IMG/VR virus record: IMGVR_UViG_3300028197_000141
Coordinates: 1 to 25,500 of that record
Reading direction: 5' to 3' (one strand)
DNA from: a virus
Length of the DNA: 25,500 bases
A program made the position numbers and the translations under genes. Below, piece by piece: positions 20,093 to 25,500 of this stretch. The notes under the pieces were generated by a model. That model saw only the letters and a program-made list of their open reading frames with translations, searched no databases and was not told the origin of the DNA. Numbering within the stretch: the stretch's first letter is position 1; every line of letters starts with the position of its first letter.

Positions 20093-22423
20093 TTATGCCG
20101 TAAAAGATGCTCCAGTTGGTAAAATATTGAAATCTAACACGATGAATTCAGCAGTTTTAGTTGGTTGTAAGAAAATCTGTCCAGCCAATATATTTCTGTC
20201 GATTACATCTGGTGTGTTATTACTCTCGTCCATTACCACTCTAAATGCATATAATCCTTGTCTTTGTTGTATTCCTTCTAAATAAGGATTCACAGTATTT
20301 AAGAATTTACCTCTTGTTGTAGAAGTATTTTGTTCAAATACTAAGTATCTTGATGTTGAAGCAATATACTTCTTAACTTTAATCATCAATCTTCTAACAT
20401 TGATTCTATCAAGTGCCGATGCTTTATCTTGAAGAGTCTTTTGTCCAAATGCTACGATACCTTCTCCAGGGAACTGAGCGATTGGATTAATTTTTCCTTC
20501 ATATAATTCATCTCTTTCAGCGTGTGTTAATCTGTTTAGTACAGATATAGCACCTACTATACCACCTCTATTTAAACCTGCTGGTGCGAACCATTCGGCT
20601 GCAACTGCATCGTTAGAAGCATATATCCCAGGCATCAATACTGATGGTGGAACTGAAATTAACTTGTTAGTTCTTGAATCAATTGTTTTAACCCATGGGT
20701 AGTATGTACCTACGTAGTTAGAATCAACTGCTGCTCCTTGTTCGATAGCTTGTGATATTGAATCACCTGCTCCAACAGAATCACCTATGAAGAAACAATC
20801 TTCTCTAGCTTCACACATATCAACTACTTTGTCAAATACATATGAGTGGTGTCTTCTTACAATACCAGGTGCAGATACCAAGTTGATATCAAAATCATCT
20901 GGGTTAGATACTGCTGCAATTGCTTTCACATATGCAACCGAACCTACTGCAATTGAAGTTGATAAGTTAAACCCTTGTGAGTTACCACTTGATATATTAG
21001 CTCCCAAATCGATAGATATTGTTGGGTCTATCCCATCAAATCCACCTTGGAAACCTACTGTAAATTGTCTTTTGTTCATATCAGCTGAAAGTGAACCGGT
21101 TAGTTCATATCCATATGCCTTAGTTCCTCCAACTACATTTACTGTTCCATCAAATGCAAATACTGTGTTTCCACCTTGTGTTGCTGATGTTGGTATTGGA
21201 GATAAATAATTGTTGTTATCTATCTTAACTTGAGCAGTTTCTAAATCAATACCACTAAATGATACATTTTTAGATGCTGAATTTGCATCAGAACCAGTAT
21301 TAAATAATACTGATGGTACGATACTTTCTCCAAGTCCATGAGAACCAATATTACCAACGAAAATTGGATTGTAATATTTATCATGTGCAAATGGTCCAGC
21401 AACGATAGGATGAGCTCCCTCTGCAACACATTCTACTCTTACGAATTTAGAACGGTTAGGGTAATCACCATTTTCTGTTTGCTTTCCAAGTGTATCAATA
21501 ACTAAGTTTCTATCACCAATTACTTTTTTGATGTAATTAGGAGAAGCTGGGTCTAAGTTTAAGTTATTATAAGTTTCTAATACTGATTTTCTTTTATCCG
21601 TATCAGAGTATCCTCTAATCATTAATGAGAAGGTAGCGTAATCAGTTGCATTAGATGAACCTGCTGCTTTTACATTAAATATAGATACTTTATATTCTTT
21701 ATTGTATACAGTACCATCACCGATAGTATGTAATTTGAAAAGGTTGTGTCTTTCACCAGATACTAACTGAGATTGTATCCATGGTGTAGAAGAATGTTGC
21801 ATATCAAACGCTAATGCTTGGTCTGCTAATGTAATCATAGATACTTGTTCTTGACCATTTGAAATTGCAGTAGCTGCTGCTTTTTCAAAGTAGTTATATG
21901 CGTATCCATCTTTAGTTCCTCTTGGATTAATACCGAAAACATCACCTATATCATTTCCAGCTGAAGGATTAATAGAAGCTGATATTCCAGATTCTCCTAC
22001 AAGTGTTATTTCAAAAGCGGATGCTGATACAGATGCAGCTACTGCTGAACCTGCTAATGTTCCACTTCCTAAATGTGTTTCAAATAATGTTCCTATGATT
22101 TTTTGACCCGATACAGAACCACTACTTACTATAGATACTGGTGCTGTTTGGGTATACCCACCTTGATGACCAACACGAACAATAGTTACTGTTCCTGCTT
22201 CTCTAAGATAGTTTTGTACGGTATATCCTGTATAGTATGATCCATCAGGTGTACCGAAAATTTGTTCGAATTCCGATTGGGTGTTAACAATTGTTGGTAC
22301 GAATGCTGGTCCTTTGTGAAAAGGTCCTATTACAGCTGCTCCGATTTCTCCAACTCCTTGTGATAAGAAAGAAAGGTCATTTTCTCTCGTAAAAACCCCA
22401 GGTGATACAATTTTTTCTGCCAT
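20093..22423 (-). CDS. 18: Contractile tail sheath protein (gp18-like)
   Basis: A 776-residue protein opening MAEKIVSPGVFTRENDLSF, with IGAAVIGPFHKGPAFVPTIV and FEQIFGTPDGSYYTGYTVQNYL shortly after, the standard start of T4-type sheaths. The conserved C-terminal domain is also present: RLTHAERDELYEGKINPIAQ, INVRRLMIKVKKYIASTSRY and NILAGQIFLQPTKTAEFIVL. The middle, about residues 100-500, is Gly/Ser-rich and variable, as expected for surface-exposed protrusion domains. It is longer than T4 gp18 (659), implying an enlarged outer domain. The tube gene follows within 60 bases. A strong AAGGAG lies before the ATG. Confidence 0.95.
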   Translation of the reverse strand: MAEKIVSPGVFTRENDLSFLSQGVGEIGAAVIGPFHKGPAFVPTIVNTQSEFEQIFGTPDGSYYTGYTVQNYLREAGTVTIVRVGHQGGYTQTAPVSIVSSGSVSGQKIIGTLFETHLGSGTLAGSAVAASVSASAFEITLVGESGISASINPSAGNDIGDVFGINPRGTKDGYAYNYFEKAAATAISNGQEQVSMITLADQALAFDMQHSSTPWIQSQLVSGERHNLFKLHTIGDGTVYNKEYKVSIFNVKAAGSSNATDYATFSLMIRGYSDTDKRKSVLETYNNLNLDPASPNYIKKVIGDRNLVIDTLGKQTENGDYPNRSKFVRVECVAEGAHPIVAGPFAHDKYYNPIFVGNIGSHGLGESIVPSVLFNTGSDANSASKNVSFSGIDLETAQVKIDNNNYLSPIPTSATQGGNTVFAFDGTVNVVGGTKAYGYELTGSLSADMNKRQFTVGFQGGFDGIDPTISIDLGANISSGNSQGFNLSTSIAVGSVAYVKAIAAVSNPDDFDINLVSAPGIVRRHHSYVFDKVVDMCEAREDCFFIGDSVGAGDSISQAIEQGAAVDSNYVGTYYPWVKTIDSRTNKLISVPPSVLMPGIYASNDAVAAEWFAPAGLNRGGIVGAISVLNRLTHAERDELYEGKINPIAQFPGEGIVAFGQKTLQDKASALDRINVRRLMIKVKKYIASTSRYLVFEQNTSTTRGKFLNTVNPYLEGIQQRQGLYAFRVVMDESNNTPDVIDRNILAGQIFLQPTKTAEFIVLDFNILPTGASFTA

Positions 22424-22465
22424 GTTTATTACTCCTTGTTATATTGTGTTGAATGTTGATACTCT

Positions 22466-22477
22466 TATATAAGTATA
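22466..22477 (-). promoter_or_regulatory. Late promoter-like motif TATACTTATATA before sheath gene
   Basis: One base off TATATTTATATA, 42 bases before ATG 22423. The leader carries AAGGAG, the best Shine-Dalgarno sequence seen here. Confidence 0.6.
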
Positions 22478-22500
22478 ATCTATTTTATCTAAAATACATT

Positions 22501-22800
22501 TTATGGGTTAACTTCCTCTAAAATTTCTTTATTTTTTTCAGTTGGTGTAAATGTATTAGTTTCTGGATCATAATTTCCATCACCATATGTATCATTTAAA
22601 CCTTTAAAAAGTTCTTGCTCTTTCTGTACTAAATCAGAATGTTTATTTAACAAATCTTGTTCAACTACATCAAGCTCATCGATTCTTCTTTTCTTTTCTA
22701 TTGCCAACTGTCCCAATCTTGTGAATACATTTGCAACATCTTGTCTCAAATCAGTTATTGATTGGACTTCTTCTTTTGTAAACTTAAGTGCTTTCGCCAT
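22501..22800 (-). CDS. Small coiled-coil protein, unknown function
   Basis: A 99-residue, highly charged protein predicted to be mostly one long helical hairpin: KFTKEEVQSITDLRQDVANV, LGQLAIEKKRRIDELDVVEQ, LVQKEQELFKGL. It ends in a short YGDGNYDPETNTFTPTEKNK segment. Such small helical proteins are common in marine T4-like phages beside tail genes, but have no assigned role. It lies just upstream of the sheath gene and has its own late-type motif, so it is probably a late protein, perhaps an assembly factor. Confidence 0.7.
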   Translation of the reverse strand: MAKALKFTKEEVQSITDLRQDVANVFTRLGQLAIEKKRRIDELDVVEQDLLNKHSDLVQKEQELFKGLNDTYGDGNYDPETNTFTPTEKNKEILEEVNP

Positions 22801-22832
22801 CTTTTTTTATTTTTGTGAATTATTATGTAATA

Positions 22833-22844
22833 TATATAAATATA
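22833..22844 (-). promoter_or_regulatory. Late promoter-like motif TATATTTATATA (coiled-coil gene)
   Basis: Exact copy, followed by a further TATTAC; 32 bases before ATG 22800. The AT-rich leader has no clear Shine-Dalgarno sequence. Confidence 0.55.
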
Positions 22845-22873
22845 TAGATTTTTCTCAAACGTAAAATTTATCT

Positions 22874-24187
22874 CTAACTAACTGTAAATGTTAGTGTACT
22901 TGAGTAGCTACTCAATAACCCATTTGTTGAGTATTGTCTTACTCTTGCATATCTTGTACCAGTTCCAATATCAAACGAATCTCCTATTTCTGTAGTTTGT
23001 AAAAATACGTTTGACCATAATGTTTCATTAACCAATGGTGAAGAAAAATCTGAATTGTTATCTATTTGTACATCGTATACATCATTTGTACCATCTCCGG
23101 TCCAAGATAATTTAAGAGTACCATTTGTCCATACTAATGATGTTGGTGCACTACCACCTGTTTCATCAGAATGTGAATTTCCTCCTTTATTATGAGTTAT
23201 ATACCCATTAACTAAATATGTATCATTTGTTTCAACATCAATTGAAACTATTTCAGTTGTTGAATTAATAGCAACTATAGAAACAACATCAACTTCAGTA
23301 ATATTACCTGAAACTTCTTTTATTAATTTATCGTTTGTATTAATGTTCATCATTTCTTTGAACCTATATTCACTATCACTACCATCCTTTACCAACATTG
23401 GGTGTTCACCAGTTGCAGTTACCTCTCCATCATTTATATTATAAATTCTACTAGCAAATGAATATGTTAAGTTTTCAACAGATACATCTTCTGCAGTTGT
23501 TGATAATGATGTAGCTGACCAATCTAGGAATGTACTTTCATCAGTACCTAATCCTCCGATTGAAAATCCTCTCAACTCATCTCCTTCTTCTAAATCCCCA
23601 ACTTCTATAATAGTACCATCTGAAAGTGTTACAGGTGAATCTACGGTTAAACATAATGCTGCTGAGTTTCCATCATATGAATCTACTGCAAAAACAGTTT
23701 TTCCGATATTTGTATTATATCGTGTTGCGTGGTCATTAAAACCATCATTAAATTTTCCATTAAGTGTATGTGACTGTGCACCTAATAAGGTTGTTTGTGA
23801 ACTTGCTCCTTGTGGGTTTATTGAACCAACTGTAATTACGGCAGTTAAATCTTGATTTGATGCTATACTTAAAAAACCAGCAGTATCTCCTGAAGAATTG
23901 AAAGTTGGAGTTACTGACCAAGTAAAGTTTTGATATCTTGAAGATATCTGTGTAAATTTAGAACCTGCTCCTGAGAAACTCATATCATATGTTTCATTAG
24001 TAGCTTCTACTGCATATGTAAATCCTCCCAAGGTTGAATCTACAGAATCAATTGCATAATCATCTAACTTTACAATAGTTCCTGCTGAACTATTTATTGC
24101 ATTTAATGATACATTCGAACTTTGAGTAATTCCACGTGCTCCTGCTAAACCATTTAAACTGAGTGTATCTCCTGAACTTCTTGCCAT
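22874..24187 (-). CDS. Probable virion protein with an internal Hint (intein-like) domain and a C-terminal Fn3-like domain
   Basis: A 437-residue protein in three parts. Residues 1-178 are Ser/Thr/Gly/Asn-rich and beta-like, as in appendage or decoration proteins. Residues 179-333 match a Hint domain: CLTVDSPVTLSDGT with Cys179 as first residue, VGDLEEGDEL, TGEHPML with the block B Thr259 and His262, and NDTYLVNGYITHN ending in His332-Asn333. No homing endonuclease is inserted. The residue after Asn333 is Lys, not Cys, Ser or Thr, so ordinary splicing is not expected; it is closer to an A-type bacterial intein-like domain. Residues about 347-437 (SLVWTNGTLKLSWTGDG, YARVRQYST) resemble fibronectin type III. 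A late-type motif lies 17 bases upstream. The virion role is inferred. Confidence 0.8.
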   Translation of the reverse strand: MARSSGDTLSLNGLAGARGITQSSNVSLNAINSSAGTIVKLDDYAIDSVDSTLGGFTYAVEATNETYDMSFSGAGSKFTQISSRYQNFTWSVTPTFNSSGDTAGFLSIASNQDLTAVITVGSINPQGASSQTTLLGAQSHTLNGKFNDGFNDHATRYNTNIGKTVFAVDSYDGNSAALCLTVDSPVTLSDGTIIEVGDLEEGDELRGFSIGGLGTDESTFLDWSATSLSTTAEDVSVENLTYSFASRIYNINDGEVTATGEHPMLVKDGSDSEYRFKEMMNINTNDKLIKEVSGNITEVDVVSIVAINSTTEIVSIDVETNDTYLVNGYITHNKGGNSHSDETGGSAPTSLVWTNGTLKLSWTGDGTNDVYDVQIDNNSDFSSPLVNETLWSNVFLQTTEIGDSFDIGTGTRYARVRQYSTNGLLSSYSSTLTFTVS

Positions 24188-24198
24188 GTTGTTGTTTC

Positions 24199-25197
24199 CT
24201 ATATATTATAAATATAAACTAATTCGTCTATCCACTTATCCTTATTTGTGAAATTTTCTTTCATATATGATTTTAAAGATAAGAACCATTGATTCTTTTC
24301 TTCATAAGGAGTATCCGTTAACTCTCTATAAATATCACCAAATTCTTTTTTAGTTGATGCACGATAAGGATAATTAAAATCTTTACACCAAGTTTTGTGT
24401 AAAATTGGTAATTTACCATAATCTACTGCTTCAAATATACCATATCCAAACGGTTCATTATTAAAACATGAATGTGAGATACCCCAATCCATATTATAGA
24501 ATGTATCTCTGTATTCAGACTTATAATGATAAGTTTTCATTTTACGAGTATCCATTTTCAATCCGTTTTTCCAAAGAACATTAAATTCACTTGAATTAGT
24601 GAATACATATGATGGAAGTCCATCTAAGTAACGTGGATTCTTTCTACCTTCACTTCTTGCTGCAAATCCAATTCGTTTTGAATCAGATAATGGTAAGTTT
24701 TGTTTAAATTCGTAAAAATTAGGTATATTTTTGTTTTCTATCAATATATCAAATAAACCAACCCATATAGAATGACTTGATATCTCATTTATTTCAGTTT
24801 CCCATACTGAATCCATATATGGGTGTTGTGCAAATGAACTATCATTTCCCATTGATGATTTTAATATATGATCTACTGAGTTATGTAATATGTTTGAATG
24901 TATTTTGTCTTTATTCTCTACTATTACTTTCATTGGAGTATAATGTCCATGTAATATATTAATTCTTCTTGCTCCGTTACATAATTCTTCAAATTTTTTA
25001 ATATCATCACCATGCCAATGAGCTTCTATTGGAAATTCATAATCTTCATGTCCTTTTGGTTTGTTTCTATGTAAAAGTAGAATAGGTTTTACCTTTAATT
25101 TAGGAGCAATTAACTCCATCCATAAATTTACCCATGTATCAGTACCAGCATTTACCCAAGGGCCACCACCTGTAGTATAATACACATCATATACCAT
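24199..25197 (-). CDS. GT-B-fold glycosyltransferase (GT4-like)
   Basis: A 332-residue protein. The N-terminal half begins DVYYTTGGGPWVNAGTD, a glycine-rich loop typical of GT-B sugar-transferring enzymes. The C-terminal domain has FAARSEGRKNPRYLDGLP, with Arg181 and Lys186 in the usual donor-phosphate position, and NEPFGYGIFEAVDYGKLPIL, where Glu248 and Glu256 form the E-x7-E motif of GT4 enzymes. No signal or membrane segment is present, so it should act in the cytoplasm. Substrates cannot be read from the sequence. Candidates are phage DNA bases, virion proteins or host glycans; the neighbouring genes encode virion-like proteins, which favours virion glycosylation. It starts 4 bases before the end of the preceding gene's stop region and its own last codons contain the next promoter motif. 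Confidence 0.78.
   Translation of the reverse strand: MVYDVYYTTGGGPWVNAGTDTWVNLWMELIAPKLKVKPILLLHRNKPKGHEDYEFPIEAHWHGDDIKKFEELCNGARRINILHGHYTPMKVIVENKDKIHSNILHNSVDHILKSSMGNDSSFAQHPYMDSVWETEINEISSHSIWVGLFDILIENKNIPNFYEFKQNLPLSDSKRIGFAARSEGRKNPRYLDGLPSYVFTNSSEFNVLWKNGLKMDTRKMKTYHYKSEYRDTFYNMDWGISHSCFNNEPFGYGIFEAVDYGKLPILHKTWCKDFNYPYRASTKKEFGDIYRELTDTPYEEKNQWFLSLKSYMKENFTNKDKWIDELVYIYNI
24205..24216 (-). promoter_or_regulatory. Late promoter-like motif inside the end of the glycosyltransferase gene
   Basis: Minus strand TATATTTATAAT, a variant with ten matching leading bases, encoding the enzyme's last residues (YIYN). It is 17 bases before ATG 24187; the leader contains AGGAAAC. Confidence 0.5.
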
Positions 25198-25201
25198 AAA
25201 T

Positions 25202-25500
25202 TTATTTTTTTACAATTATTTTTCCTACAAATGTAGTTGAGAATACAATAGTTACTCTGTTTGCTGAATTTGATGTTACTGATTCTGCTTGTTCTTGTTG
25301 TGAAGTTGAAGTATTCCAACATTGTACTATTGGATATTGTTCATTTAAGTTGTGGTCTACTGCATATGAAGATGCTCCACTAACTGTTTCTTTATGAGTA
25401 GTTAAATCTGTTATTTGTGAAGAACCACTAACGATTCCACTTGGAACACTTGTAAAATTACCATAATTTAGGTAATATGTTCCATCTTCACCATCTAATA
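25202..25500 (-). CDS. C-terminal end of an appendage/tail-fibre-like structural protein (runs off the window)
   Basis: The last 99 or so residues of a gene that begins beyond the window. The frame reads LDGEDGTYYLNYGNFTSVPS, then GIVSGSSQITDLTTH, and ends with SANRVTIVFSTTFVGKIIVKK and a TAA. The beta-rich, Ser/Thr/Gly/Asn-rich composition and the closing strand pattern are typical of phage fibre or appendage C-termini; the HNLNEQYPIVQCWN segment before the end also fits such domains. No enzyme motif is visible. It is followed 4 bases later by the glycosyltransferase start, so both are on one transcript. The fibre call is from composition and place only. Confidence 0.6.
   Translation of the reverse strand, partial: LDGEDGTYYLNYGNFTSVPSGIVSGSSQITDLTTHKETVSGASSYAVDHNLNEQYPIVQCWNTSTSQQEQAESVTSNSANRVTIVFSTTFVGKIIVKK

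Noticed and set aside
23189-23653. Treating the Hint domain as a normal self-splicing intein
   Set aside because: The residue after the terminal Asn is Lys, so the +1 nucleophile needed for standard splicing is missing, and the host protein is not a usual intein target.
1-25500. CRISPR array, insertion sequence or integrase/attachment site
   Set aside because: No regularly spaced repeats, transposase-like protein or integrase is present; the phage looks strictly lytic within this window.

Overview
The window is part of the genome of a tailed, contractile (T4-like) bacteriophage. Every gene I can support lies on the minus strand, so transcription runs from high to low coordinates. The DNA is AT-rich and densely packed, with no gene-free gap above about 185 bases. 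The T4 affiliation rests on a gp18-like sheath, gp19-like tube, gp26/51-like tail chaperone, long tape measure, gp48/54-like and gp53/LysM baseplate proteins, a gp32-like ssDNA-binding protein and a UvsX/RecA recombinase. The host is probably a member of the Bacteroidota: three promoters share TTG-N20-TATATT(T/A), close to that phylum's TTG/TAnnTTTG promoter type. This is inference; the host itself is not visible.

Layout in transcription order. (1) 25500-22501: the end of an appendage-like protein, a GT-B glycosyltransferase, a virion-like protein interrupted by a 155-residue Hint (intein-like) domain, and a small coiled-coil protein. (2) 22423-9520: the tail module, running sheath, tube, chaperone with a probable frameshifted extension, a small unknown, tape measure, gp48/54-like, LysM/gp53-like, hub-like protein and a small conserved protein. 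(3) 9420-7408: six small accessory genes, one LPD29-like and one with an EF-hand-like loop, mostly under host-type promoters. (4) 7411-4845: a divergent family A DNA polymerase, a sulfotransferase and an exported NUC1 nuclease. (5) 4830-2084: a large conserved protein of unknown role and a small unknown. (6) 1910-1: a DUF1599/Nmad1-like protein, gp32 and the first 168 residues of UvsX.

Regulation is unusually readable. A palindrome-like motif TATATTTATATA (with variants) sits 17-42 bases before the start codon of eight genes, most of them structural, and is probably the phage late promoter. Two strong intrinsic terminators each lie directly upstream of such a motif, forming terminator-promoter cassettes. 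The accessory genes use a different promoter and share a 13-base leader element instead of a Shine-Dalgarno sequence. Three observations stand out: a predicted H-type pseudoknot followed by a G-poor AU-rich leader before gene 32, matching the T4 autoregulation design; a T7 slippery site with a following hairpin where the two chaperone frames overlap; and an intein-like Hint domain, without a +1 nucleophile, inside a probable virion protein.
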